A stretch of DNA of 64,000 bases from Desulfocurvus sp. (GTDB lineage: Bacteria > Desulfobacterota > Desulfovibrionia > Desulfovibrionales > Desulfovibrionaceae), in contig JAIMKR010000011.1 in the NCBI GenBank assembly GCA_020692325.1, positions 1 through 64,000 of the forward strand. The letters run 5' to 3'. The position numbers were made by a program, and so were the translations under genes. Under the pieces are notes generated by a model that saw only the letters and a program-made list of their open reading frames with translations, had not been told where the DNA came from and did no database searches. Position 1 is the first letter of the stretch. Every line of letters starts with the position of its first letter. Shown in pieces: positions 1-8,200 of this stretch.

Positions 1-135
1 GGAACCGTCCCGACCGGCGGCGGGTGTGGCAAGGGAGGAGAGAACCCGTGTCGGAGGGCACGGTACGATGGCGACTCGGCGGGGTCTTGTAACGGGCGTT
101 AATATCGGCGGGGGGAGCGGGAGGCTAGAAACGGC

Positions 136-159
136 ACGGGCCGCCTCCAGGCGGCCCGT
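136..159. terminator. Hairpin downstream of the membrane-protein gene
   Basis: A perfect 10-bp stem (ACGGGCCGCC / GGCGGCCCGT) closes a 4-base loop. It lies 30 bases past the stop of the minus-strand gene that ends at 189. Neither side has a long T-run, so it may be a weak bidirectional terminator. Confidence 0.5.
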
Positions 160-188
160 AAGAAATTTTACTAACGAGGGATGTCTAA

Positions 189-1262
189 TCACTCACCCAA
201 CGAAGCTAACCCTGGGAGCAGTCTCCGGCTCGGTGAGACCTCTCTGGGGATTTTTTCGAGCACATAATTATGAAGTCCTTTACGCGGCTCCCCAATACCA
301 ATCACAACAGCATATTTTATCCCGACGGTCGTGAAATAGACGTCCAACTGAAGAGGCAATTCCGCGCTTTTCCGCTCAGCCATGCTTTTGTCTACCGTAG
401 CGAGAATCTTATCTTTAACGTGTGGATCTAAACGTTCCAATAAGGCCGTGGTATGCTCATCTCCCTGGGTTATTCTTAGCCCCGGCGTACCTTCTGGGAG
501 GTCCACTCCACGCAACGAGTAAACTCCATCAGCGTAGACAAAAAAAGTTGCACTTATATCCGGCCTTGGCGCAAGATGGTCAATCGCTTCAGCTTTTACG
601 AAGTGCTGACCGCCATCAACGCTTATGGCGTCTTTCTTGCGCATGCTTCGGACAAATTTTCTGATAGGTTTTTGAGGGTCCTCACCCTTTGCTGTTTGTT
701 CCTGGGCTACAGTCGCCACAAGGGCCTTGGCTGACTGCATGGTTTTTTCCGTCGATTCCACCTGAATTTTGAGCAAACGCTCGTCATGTTCCCCCATCTG
801 ACGTTCGCGGGTTGTGATTTGCTCGGCGAGGAATTTTTCGGTATCGGCCTTGGTGTATGTTGAGTAATAAGCCCATCCGCTGCCAAGTATGATGGCGAGA
901 GTGAGCACTCTAGCTATTTGAGAGGGCTGCATTTTGCGTAGTGCCTCCTTCCCAATCTCCGTGAAATCAACTTTGAACTTGTCACTGCCATAAGAAACGG
1001 CCACGCGAAGCATGGTTCGTCTGCCACCGGTGGGAATGCCGCCGATGTCGCCAAAGGCCTGTCGCACCTGACATTGCAGATCTTGGATGAAACGTGCGCT
1101 ACTCGCGTCGACCCGCCCGTCCCTCCCGGTTCCGTGTATGGCGACTTCGACCTCTAAATGGAATTGAGACAAGTCAATTAAATTCCAAAGCGTATAGTCT
1201 GTTCCGGCAACAGACATGAAGGTCAACAGATCTCCGGCCGATCGGATTGCTATACCTGCCAT
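189..1262 (-). CDS. Unrecognised single-pass membrane protein
   Basis: The 357-residue product matches no family I recognise. Residues about 1-110 form a soluble domain, followed by one hydrophobic segment around 117-135 (RVLTLAIILGSGWAYY) and a charged, coiled-coil-like stretch with many Glu, Lys and Gln. The C-terminal half looks globular. This topology suggests an inner-membrane protein with a large domain on each side. Its base composition is visibly richer in A+T than its neighbours, which suggests recent acquisition. It lies downstream of, and in the same direction as, the repressor-linked cargo genes, 47 bases from the pseudogene remnant. It is probably prophage cargo, but a host gene cannot be excluded. 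Confidence 0.6.
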   Translation of the reverse strand: MAGIAIRSAGDLLTFMSVAGTDYTLWNLIDLSQFHLEVEVAIHGTGRDGRVDASSARFIQDLQCQVRQAFGDIGGIPTGGRRTMLRVAVSYGSDKFKVDFTEIGKEALRKMQPSQIARVLTLAIILGSGWAYYSTYTKADTEKFLAEQITTRERQMGEHDERLLKIQVESTEKTMQSAKALVATVAQEQTAKGEDPQKPIRKFVRSMRKKDAISVDGGQHFVKAEAIDHLAPRPDISATFFVYADGVYSLRGVDLPEGTPGLRITQGDEHTTALLERLDPHVKDKILATVDKSMAERKSAELPLQLDVYFTTVGIKYAVVIGIGEPRKGLHNYVLEKIPREVSPSRRLLPGLASLGE

Positions 1263-1308
1263 CTACCACCCCCATGGCATTGATTCAATTAACGGTCATT
1301 AATACCTT

Positions 1309-1459
1309 TTACTTTCCCGGTCTCACTACTACCAAGCACTGCTCCAGCTACGGCACACCGAGGATGGACCCCATCCGAGCCCCTCCACGGTCACCTTCTG
1401 TCCCTTCTTGAGCTGGGCAGCCACAGAGCGAGGAGAAGGGCAATCGCCCTTTTGCGCAT
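1309..1459 (-). pseudogene. Remnant of a second OB-fold (tRNA_anti-like) gene
   Basis: Reading the minus strand from the ATG at 1459 gives a signal-peptide-like start (MRKRAIALLLALWLP). The sequence then jumps straight to the last part of a tRNA_anti-like domain: first AQLKKGQKVTVEG, then, one frame over, MGSILGVP, a TAG, LEQCLVVVRPGK and a TAA at 1309-1311. This tail aligns with the end of the intact gene just upstream (FPQLDQCLII), and the TAG at plus 1348-1350 sits where that gene has Gln. The middle of the gene is deleted and the rest is frameshifted. The remnant begins 2 bases after the upstream stop codon, so the two were once an operon of paralogues. Confidence 0.6.
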
Positions 1460-1461
1460 CG

Positions 1462-2139
1462 CTACTTATCCGCCGCCGGGATGATGAGGCACTGGTCCAG
1501 TTGCGGGAATGTCATCATGACCCCGGAGCCCTTGCATTCCACCGTGATATTCTGCCCGGGGCTCAGCGCGCCGGCCGCCTCCGTCACGGTGCTCGCCAAG
1601 ACGGCGTCCTTCTTCAGGCTCTTGGCCTGCACCTCGAATAGACGCGCCTGGACCTGGGCGACGCCGTACTCGTCGGCGGCGAGCACCAAGTAGGGATTGT
1701 CGCCGATGTCCTTGGCGACGGGCCCCAGCTTGTCGCGCACCTGAATCCATTTGCCCTTGTACTTGGCGTCGGCGGAGACCTCGTTCGCCTTGTATTCGCG
1801 GTACAGCTGGGGGGCCGTGCAGGAGGCGTCCAGCCCGCCGGTCGAGGCTTCCTTCACCTGCCGTTCAATCCGGTCCATCAGCTGCTTCGTGGCCTTGTCC
1901 ATTGGGGCGGAGGTCGCCTGGGAAGTGTCCGCAGTCCCCGCCTGGTCCGAATGCTTCCCCGACAAGGCCGAGGCGATCACCAACACCGCCACGGCGATGA
2001 TGATGTAGTGCTTCTTGGTCAGCTTCCTTTTGGGCGGCGGCGGCGTCCCGTTCGACAACATGGGGCGGCCGCATTTGGGGCAGGTCGGCGCGGCGTCGGA
2101 GACTTGCTCGTGGCCGTCCGGGCACTGGATCAGTGGCAT
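1462..2139 (-). CDS. Zinc-ribbon membrane protein with tRNA_anti-like OB domain
   Basis: This is a 225-residue protein. Residues 5-23 form a short zinc ribbon (C-P-D-G-H then CPKC), followed by a linker and one membrane helix at about 44-60 (HYIIIAVAVLVIASAL). From about residue 110 to the end lies a domain of the tRNA_anti-like OB-fold family, recognised by the pattern of YxANEVxADxKYKGK, NPYLVL, L.PGQNITVEC and LDQCLII. That family is found in many small bacterial envelope and phage-linked proteins, and its ligand is mostly unknown. The OB domain should face the periplasm if the ribbon is cytoplasmic. The gene follows the DUF4236 gene by 57 bases and is likely co-transcribed with the prophage repressor. 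Confidence 0.7.
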   Translation of the reverse strand: MPLIQCPDGHEQVSDAAPTCPKCGRPMLSNGTPPPPKRKLTKKHYIIIAVAVLVIASALSGKHSDQAGTADTSQATSAPMDKATKQLMDRIERQVKEASTGGLDASCTAPQLYREYKANEVSADAKYKGKWIQVRDKLGPVAKDIGDNPYLVLAADEYGVAQVQARLFEVQAKSLKKDAVLASTVTEAAGALSPGQNITVECKGSGVMMTFPQLDQCLIIPAADK

Positions 2140-2196
2140 GGCGTCCTCCTTACGGTTTCACGCGGCTGGCGTGGCTGTTTCCCAGTGGACCGTCTC

Positions 2197-3342
2197 CTAC
2201 GCGAAGGGCTCAATGGTCTTCATGATGCATGTCTTGGTCATGTCGCGCCGCAGATCAAAGCCCGCCAGCGCCTCGATGGGATCAACCCGCTCCAGGTGGG
2301 TGAAGTCGATGCGTTCCCACTCGGTGCGCGGTACGCGCACGCTGAGGATATAGTCGTCCTGGACGACGCCCGTGGCTTTGTCCGCCCGCTGCGTGTAGCC
2401 GGAGATCCGCAGCTCGGTCAGCTCCGGCACGGCCCAAAAGGCCACGCTGGCGGCCAGCATGCAGATGGCGTGCACATGGCGGCCGTAGTCCTTGCGGACC
2501 TGGGTTTCGCTGCGCTGCTTCTGCTCAAGGGACGCGCCGCTCTTGCGCACGGTCCAAAAGGAATGAGGCATGTCCTCGACCTCGGGCAGGTCGATGTCCA
2601 GGGCAAGGGTCTCGGCATCCTTGAACTCGAAGCTGAAGAGCGTTTCGCGCGGCCAGTCGACCTCGCCAAAGGCGGCATCCAGCAGCTCGGAGCGACGGGC
2701 GGGATCGCTGGCGAGAGCGTTCCATCTGGTCGCGGCGGTGTTGTGCGAAGCGATGGCGTCGCGCTCGCCCGCCCATTCCCGTTGCTTCGTCGCGTCATTG
2801 CGGATCACGCTTCGACATACTTTGAAGGCGAACACTGTCCACAGCGCGGCGAGGATGAAAACCAGCCCACCAGACATGATGTTTAAAAGCAGACAGATGA
2901 GCAACGAAACGAGGAGCCAGATGCCGCCGAGGATCAACCTCGTCTTTTTCGGGGAGTGAACCTCGGGCTGGGGCGTGGTGAAGCTGCTGATAGGTTTGAG
3001 GCGTTGCTCGCGGGGAGATTTACACTGAAGGTGCAAGTCCAGGACGTCGTCGATGTCACGGTTGAGGCTTGAGGCTTGCGCCTCAAGCTCCGCGACCGTC
3101 GGCTTTTGCCGTGCGTACGTCTGCGACTGCGGCGTTGAAGTCCTGCGCCGGGGCGCTCCTCCGGAGAGCTTGGCGCGGTAGGAAATTCCGGTGCCCGGCA
3201 GTCCCACGTTGCCGTAAACGCCCCGGCTGCCCACGGTCATGGTGGCCCCGCGGACGCCCAGGGACATGCTCATTCCCGTCTTCCCGAGATTGATGCGCAG
3301 CCCCGGCGCTATCTTGATGGAACGCCTGAAACGGAGCGACAT
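2197..3342 (-). CDS. DUF4236 domain protein with membrane segments
   Basis: The first 60 residues (MSLRFRRSIKIAPGLRINLG, then a GNVGLPGTGISYR signature) are a clear DUF4236 domain. That domain occurs at the N-terminus of many small bacterial and phage proteins of unknown role. Residues about 85-110 are charged and helical. A hydrophobic pair lies at roughly 134-178 (LILGGIWLLVSLLICLLLNI and LVFILAALWTVFAFKV), and a soluble C-terminal half completes the 381 residues. The start has a strong purine-rich ribosome site (GGGAGAGGGGG). It lies 12 bases after the repressor stop codon, so repressor and DUF4236 gene are almost certainly one transcript, expressed in the lysogen. Its function is unknown; a phage-exclusion role is possible but not shown. 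Confidence 0.75.
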   Translation of the reverse strand: MSLRFRRSIKIAPGLRINLGKTGMSMSLGVRGATMTVGSRGVYGNVGLPGTGISYRAKLSGGAPRRRTSTPQSQTYARQKPTVAELEAQASSLNRDIDDVLDLHLQCKSPREQRLKPISSFTTPQPEVHSPKKTRLILGGIWLLVSLLICLLLNIMSGGLVFILAALWTVFAFKVCRSVIRNDATKQREWAGERDAIASHNTAATRWNALASDPARRSELLDAAFGEVDWPRETLFSFEFKDAETLALDIDLPEVEDMPHSFWTVRKSGASLEQKQRSETQVRKDYGRHVHAICMLAASVAFWAVPELTELRISGYTQRADKATGVVQDDYILSVRVPRTEWERIDFTHLERVDPIEALAGFDLRRDMTKTCIMKTIEPFA

Positions 3343-3354
3343 ATCCCCCTCTCC

Positions 3355-4095
3355 CTAGTTCGCTTCCCTGCACCACCAAATGACATGGCCAATGATGCGG
3401 ACCGTCTCCGCGAGATCGCCGTGCATGTCGATTTCAATCGGCTTGTAGACCGGGTTGATGCTGGTCAGGCACAGTTTTCCGGGCAGTCGGTCCACCCGCT
3501 TCACGTAGACTGTATCCTCCACGCCCACGGCATAAAGGGCGCCGCCGATCACCTCGGTCTGTGACTGATCGATGAGGGCCATGTCGCCATGCCGGATCTC
3601 CGGCTCCATGCTGTCGCCCACCACGTCCATAAGCACCATCTGCGCTGGACTCCCCTTCAGCGATATCCAGTCACGCCGGAAAGCGTACTGCCCCAGGGGA
3701 TCGGCCTCAACCTCCAGACGTCCGGTCCCGGCGGACAGGCGCGCGCGCACCTTGTCCACGTAGACCAGCTCCGCCGGAGGCCTCGCAGAGAAGTCTTCGC
3801 GGTGCGCGCCGTTCTTGGGGAAAAGTGAGCTTGATGCGTTTTGACCGAATTCCTGCAGCCCAAGAATGCAGTTCAGACTTACTCCGCGTACTCGTGCGAG
3901 ACGTAATGCCCATGCCAGGGGAAAGAGCCCACGCCGTTTTGCGTCGGAGACGCTGGATGGGGTCAAATCAAGCGCACTGGCCAACGCCGACTGATTTCCT
4001 ATTCCAACCAGCGTCTTCAAGCGAGCCATCACCTCATCGAAGGAGGGAAGGTCTTCCGGAAGCGGCTTGGCGTTGGTTTCGTTTGTCACGTTCAT
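3355..4095 (-). CDS. Prophage repressor (CI-type HTH plus S24/LexA peptidase)
   Basis: This protein is the likely lysogeny repressor. Residues about 14-75 form a Bacteriophage-CI-type helix-turn-helix (SALASALDLTPSSVSDAKRR). The C-terminal half is a LexA/UmuD-like S24 domain with the nucleophile in VVGDSMEP and the general-base Lys in TVYVKRV. Family knowledge says RecA-stimulated self-cleavage inactivates such repressors. I place the start at the ATG at 4095 (MNVTNETN, 246 residues), because the 19 residues before it come from an A+T-rich stretch that holds operator-like repeats. The gene is divergent from the early operon and appears fully intact, unlike most of that operon. Confidence 0.85.
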   Translation of the reverse strand: MNVTNETNAKPLPEDLPSFDEVMARLKTLVGIGNQSALASALDLTPSSVSDAKRRGLFPLAWALRLARVRGVSLNCILGLQEFGQNASSSLFPKNGAHREDFSARPPAELVYVDKVRARLSAGTGRLEVEADPLGQYAFRRDWISLKGSPAQMVLMDVVGDSMEPEIRHGDMALIDQSQTEVIGGALYAVGVEDTVYVKRVDRLPGKLCLTSINPVYKPIEIDMHGDLAETVRIIGHVIWWCREAN

Positions 4096-4102
4096 TTTCC
4101 AG

Positions 4103-4189
4103 TTAAATTTAAAAATTAAACCAAAATCACGCTTTACACGCATACGTCTCAAACGTAAATAAGGACATCCGAGGTTAAAAAATTAAACC
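4103..4189. promoter_or_regulatory. Divergent early/repressor control region with operator-like repeats
   Basis: This A+T-rich gap separates the repressor from the early operon. The 12-mer AAAAATTAAACC occurs at 4111-4122 and again at 4178-4189, 67 bases apart in the same direction. The second copy is also the right half of an imperfect dyad (GGTTAAAAAATTAAACC, 4173-4189). A related half-site, GTTAAATTT, sits at 4102-4110. This layout fits repressor operators that overlap divergent promoters; the regulator assignment is inference. Confidence 0.6.
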
Positions 4190-4229
4190 CACGTGAAGGC
4201 ATCTCTAAACGCGATTCGTCGGAGACGCA

Positions 4230-4678
4230 ATGTCTAAAAGGGCACCGAAAACTGACCAGGGGATGATCCAGCTGACGCTTCCCCTGTCCGAACTTCCCTC
4301 GCAAAGGCGAAGAAGCGGCTCCCTGCGGGCGAAAGAAGCCGTCAAGGAAGCGCTCAAGGGTGCTCTTGCCCATTGTGGATTCTCGCGTGAAGTCGTCGCG
4401 GATGAACTCTCCCGACTCACGGGGGAGAACATCTCCATCCATCAAATCAACAACTGGCTTTCGCCGGCCAAGGACGACCGCTCCATGCCCCTGGAATACG
4501 CGGGCGCGTGGCCGTCATCACCGGTGATCTCGGCTTCGTCCAGGTCGCCGTCGAGGCTGCTGGAGCGCTTGTCCTCACCGGCGAGCAGGCTCCGTACTAC
4601 GAGTTGGGGCGCATCACCGCCGAGGACCGCGCCCGGGCGCGTCAGCGCAAGGCCATCCTTGAGAGGATCTCCGAATGA
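4230..4678 (+). pseudogene. First early phage gene, frameshifted
   Basis: Residues 1 to about 88 read normally (MSKRAPKTDQGMIQLTLPLS, then GFSREVVADELSRLTGENIS, a small helical DNA-binding-like domain). After position about 4,500 this frame turns into Ser/Arg/Pro-rich noise. The coding signal continues one frame over from 4511: AVITGDLGFVQVAVEAAGAL, then YYELGRITAEDRARARQRKA, ending at the TGA at 4676-4678. That TGA overlaps the next ATG as ATGA, confirming the second frame as the true one. A single base lost in the GC-rich stretch near 4,500-4,510 explains the shift. The position matches the Ner/early-regulator slot of Mu-like phages. No named family is recognised. Confidence 0.7.
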
Positions 4679-4893
4679 ATTTCCGCACCCGTAAACTGCG
4701 CGCCTGGATGGCCTTGAATGGCTTGAAGGTCAGCGAGATCGCCGACGCGAACAACGTGAGCCTGACGGCCGTGTACCGCTTCATCGACGGCAACATGACC
4801 TCCGCCAAAATCTCCGACTGGTTCAAGGACCAGGGATGCCCGGCGAGCGTGCTTGCCGCCAAGAATTCCGCAACGATGAGGAAAGTCGCATGA
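4675..4893 (+). CDS. Small helix-turn-helix phage protein
   Basis: The 72-residue product carries a compact HTH pattern (LRAWMALNGLKVSEIADANN, then VSLTAVYRFIDGNM) like small Cro/Ner-type regulators. Its start codon overlaps the upstream stop as ATGA and its own stop overlaps the next start the same way, so the three genes are translationally coupled. By position it could act as a Ner-like early repressor. It is intact; the exact role is inferred from size and location. Confidence 0.65.
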   Translation: MNFRTRKLRAWMALNGLKVSEIADANNVSLTAVYRFIDGNMTSAKISDWFKDQGCPASVLAAKNSATMRKVA

Positions 4894-5198
4894 CCAAGGA
4901 CGCCATTTCATCCGCCCGCCGCGCCCTGCGCGTGCTCAAGGCCCTCAAGGGCCACGCCATCACCGGCATCAGCAACAAGGAGCTGGCCGAGGGCCTGCGC
5001 GAGAGTCCGGTCAACATCAGCCGCGCCCTGGCGGACCTGGAGGCCGAGGGGCTGGCCACCAAGCTGGACAACGGCCGCTGGGCCCACAGCGTGGCCATGC
5101 TGCAAATCGCCCAGGCCCACGTGGAGCACATGGCCAACCTGCAGGACCGCATGACCGAGATCAACCGCCGCGTTGCCGCTGGGGCGATGGCCTTTTAA
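4890..5198 (+). CDS. Small IclR/MarR-like winged-helix protein
   Basis: I place the start at the ATG at 4890, which overlaps the previous stop (ATGA); the open frame extends further upstream but only inside the preceding gene. The 102-residue product looks like an isolated winged helix: ALRVLKALKGHAITGISNKE is followed by LAEGLRESPVNISRALADLE and a wing (GLATKLDNGRW). This resembles the N-terminal DNA-binding domain of IclR regulators without the effector domain. A short C-terminal helix follows. Similar genes sit between the early regulators and transposase in Mu-like phages of related bacteria. It is intact. Confidence 0.7.
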   Translation: MTKDAISSARRALRVLKALKGHAITGISNKELAEGLRESPVNISRALADLEAEGLATKLDNGRWAHSVAMLQIAQAHVEHMANLQDRMTEINRRVAAGAMAF

Positions 5199-5212
5199 CA
5201 CGAGGAGAGACC

Positions 5213-6161
5213 ATGGAAGAGAGCAAGGTTCCCGAGATCACTCCCGAACGCGGCGCGGAGCTGGTGGCCGCGCAAAACGCCAACGCGACGGCCGACAAGG
5301 CTCTGCTGTACTACGCCGACGTGTACAAGGCCGTGGGCCGCATTGAGGCCGCCACTTTTTTCACGAAAGTCGGAAATATTTCCGCCGCGCAGTTCGCTGT
5401 CCAGGTGCGTGAAGGCAAGAAATACAAGGGGATGCCCTACAGCGACAAGGACGGAAATCGGAAATATATTTCCACTTTCGACGAGTTCTGCGAGGTCTTC
5501 CTCGGCAAAACCGGCCGCCATGTCAGGGAGCTTGTAAGCAACCTCCATACTCTCGGTGTCGACCTCTACGAGGCGGCCGAGCAGACGGGGTTCCGCACCC
5601 AGGATTACGTGGCCCTCAAGGCGCTGCCGGCGGCTGAGCAGGAGATCGTCAAGACCGCGCTGGCGGCTGAGAACAAGGATCAGGTTGGACATTCTGCAGG
5701 ACATGGCGGCCCGGCACCAGTCCGAGCGCACCGCCATGAAAAAGCAAACCGAGGACCTCAAGGCCGACCTGGACGCGCGCGACAAGCTCCTCACGACCAA
5801 GACCGAGTGGGCCGACAAGCTCGCCATCAAGCTGGAGAAACTCGAAAGCCTGCCGCCCGACCAAAAGGCGCGCCTGCGCCTGGAGCAGGAGCCGGCCGCC
5901 GCCGGCCGCATCAAGGTCGCCTGCGTCAGGGCCGAGGGCGAGCTGAACGCCTTCCTGGCCGAGGTGGCCGACGTGCTCGCCCTCGATGGGGTGAGCGTCG
6001 CCTCGGCGACCCACGCCATGGCCTCCGTGCGCTTCCTCTGCGAGAGCCTCGCGGACTTCGTGCAGACCCACAACATCGACTTCGACTTCGAGGGCATGGT
6101 CCGGCCCGAGTGGCTGCGCGAGCAGGCCGTCGCCGACCTCGGCGTCGAGGAGGGCAGGTAG
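5213..6161 (+). pseudogene. Phage protein of unknown function, frameshifted
   Basis: Residues 1 to about 157 read cleanly from the ATG at 5213 (after a GAGGAGA ribosome site) and include GRIEAATFFTKVGNISAAQF and LGKTGRHVRELVSNLHTLGV. At about 5,684 an extra base, probably a T in GGTTGG, moves the coding signal one frame forward. There it resumes with LDILQDMAARHQSERTAMKK, a coiled coil (ADLDARDKLLTTKTEWADKL), and a C-terminal domain ending VADLGVEEGR and TAG at 6159-6161. Restored length is about 315 residues. I do not recognise the family. The next gene starts 2 bases after this stop. Confidence 0.75.
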
Positions 6162-6163
6162 CC

Positions 6164-6466
6164 ATGCCGACCGGAGCGGAACTCATCGCCGAGGAACGCG
6201 CGCGGCAGATCATCGACAAGGGGTACACGCCCGAGCATGACGAGCGGCACGAGGACGGAGAGCTTGCCGCGGCGGCCATCGGTTACGCGGCGGAGGCCTT
6301 GGGGCTCAAGCACCACGGCCTCCGCGTGCCCCTGCTCTGGCCCTGGGGGCAGGAGGACTGGAGGCCCGAGGGCGGCCGGCTTGGCAATCTGATCAAGGCG
6401 GGCGCGTTCATCTCCGCCGAGATCGACCGCATCCAGGCCGAGATGGCGAGAGAGGCCGCGAAGTGA
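6164..6466 (+). CDS. Conserved small phage protein (ERARQI..GELAAAAIGYA family)
   Basis: This intact 100-residue protein belongs to a family common in tailed and Mu-like phages and recognised by three blocks: LIAEERARQIIDKGYTPEHD, GELAAAAIGYAAEA, and the W-P-W plus NLIKAGAFISAEIDRI end. Its function is not established as far as I know; the helical, acidic build recalls MazG-like folds, but the catalytic pattern is not evident. It starts 2 bases after the preceding stop, and its own stop overlaps the GTG start of the transposase. Confidence 0.7.
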   Translation: MPTGAELIAEERARQIIDKGYTPEHDERHEDGELAAAAIGYAAEALGLKHHGLRVPLLWPWGQEDWRPEGGRLGNLIKAGAFISAEIDRIQAEMAREAAK

Positions 6467-8200
6467 ACGCGACGGCCGGCGAAACCTCCTACCTGCTCGA
6501 CCTGCGTGGGCACCTTGAGGCCGCGCCGCATGGCGGCAAGGCAGCCATCGTGGCCGAGGCCGCGCGGCTGCTCGCCTGCTCGGGCCAGGAGGTCTATCGT
6601 CGGCTGCGCAAGGAGGCCGGGTACGATTCCGGCCGCAAGCCCCGCTCGGACCGCGGCCAGTGCGCCGTCCCCGAGGACGTGGCCGTCAAGGCCGCCGCCC
6701 TGGTGCGCGGGGCCACCAGGCGCAACAAGAAAAAGGCCCTGGCCATCACCACGGCGCTCGACATCCTCAAGGATAACGGCCAGGGCGCGGATGTCTCCCC
6801 CACCACGCTCGCGCGCGCCATGCGCAAGTACCGCTGTCATCCCACCATGTTGGCCAAAGGCAAGCCCGGCACGCACCTGCGCAGCACGCACCCCAACCAC
6901 ATCTGGCAGGTCGATGCAAGTATCTGCGTGCTGTTCTACCTGCCCACGGATGGCCTCAAGGTCATGCCCGAGAGCGAGTTCTACAAGAACAAGCCGCAGA
7001 ACCTGGCCCGCGTGGAGAAGCAGCGTGTCTGGCGTTACGTGGTCACGGACCACTATTCCGGCGCGTTCTACGTGCATTACGTAGTGACCCGGCGGTGAGA
7101 GCGCGGAGGCGCTGCTGGATGTGTTCCTGGCGGCCATCAGCGACCGCGGCCCGGGCGGCCCCATGCACGGCGTCCCCGAGATCCTGATGATGGACGCGGG
7201 CAGCGCCAACCTGTCCGGCCTGTTCCTCAACCTGCTGGAGCGCCTGGGCGTACGCCACCTGACGCACCTGCCGGGCAACCCGCGCGCCAAGGGACAGGTC
7301 GAACAATGCCAGAATCTGGTGGAGACGCAGTTCGAGGGTCGTCTGGCCTTCCACCGCGTCACTTGCGTGGAGCAGTTGCAACAGGCGGCGGACCGCTGGC
7401 GCCGCCACTACAACGCCTGGGCCGTCCATACTCGGCACGGCCGCACCCGCAACACCATGTGGCTCACCATCAATGAGGACCAACTACGCATCGCTCCGCC
7501 CCTGGAGCTGCTGCGCGAGCTGGTGACGACCAAGCCGGAGGAGCGCGTGGTGCGCGCAGACATGACCGACACGCACGCCGTCAAGGGCTTTGGTCGCCGG
7601 ACATACGCCCTGCACATGCTGCCCGGCGTGGTGCCCGGCATGCGCGTGCGCGTGGTGGGCAATCCCTACTAGGCCCCCGCGGTCGACGTGCTGCTCAAAG
7701 ACGAGCACGGCGAGGACGTGGCCTGGCCCGTGGTCCCGGTGGAGACCGACGAGGCCGGATTCCGCGCCGAGGCGCCCGTGTTCGGCCAGGAGTTCAAAGG
7801 GATGCCGGACACCGTGGCGGACAGGCGCGTCAAGGAAATCGCCGAGGCCGTGGGCGACACGGGCCGCGAGCGGCGGACCGGCCAGGCCCCTTACGGCCTG
7901 GATGTCTTCGCCGACGTGCGCGAGGCCCCGGTCTACCTGCCGCGCCGTGGCCGCGACCTTGGCCTGGACGCCGCCCGGCGCGAGATACCGCCCCTGAGTC
8001 ATGTGGAGGCGGCCAAGCAACTCAAGGCCGCCCTTGGCCAGGTCTGGACCGCCGAGCACTACGCCTGGATCGTTCAGCGCTACCCCGCCGGTGTTCCGGC
8101 GGATCAGATCGACGACATCGCCGCGCGCCTCGCCGCGCCGGCCAACCCGGCCGGAACCGTGCTCAAGGCCGTTTCCGGAGGAGGGAGCACCGCATGTTGA
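6463..8200 (+). pseudogene. MuA-type DDE transposase, one frameshift and one nonsense codon
   Basis: With its lesions repaired, the gene encodes about 578 residues: an N-terminal DNA-binding part, an rve/DDE core and a C-terminal Mu-transposase beta-barrel-like region. The predicted catalytic residues are Asp in HIWQVDAS (about 151), Asp in LMMDAGSAN (about 244) and Glu in AKGQVEQCQN (about 280). An extra C in the ACCCGGCGG near 7,087-7,090 breaks the frame between the first and second Asp; coding resumes as GGESAEALLDVFLAAISD. A second lesion, an in-frame TAG at 7670-7672, precedes APAVDVLLKDEHGED. No single fragment holds all three catalytic residues, so transposition by this enzyme should be dead. 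The gene begins at a GTG overlapping the upstream TGA. Confidence 0.9.

Noticed and set aside
1-190. Left end of the prophage (attL) or a cut gene
   Set aside because: No terminal TG with repeated transposase sites and no target duplication could be matched to the right edge; no frame here looks coding.
4490-5690. Programmed ribosomal frameshifting at the early-gene frame changes
   Set aside because: No slippery heptamer with a downstream pseudoknot is evident, and shifts of both signs occur in many different genes.
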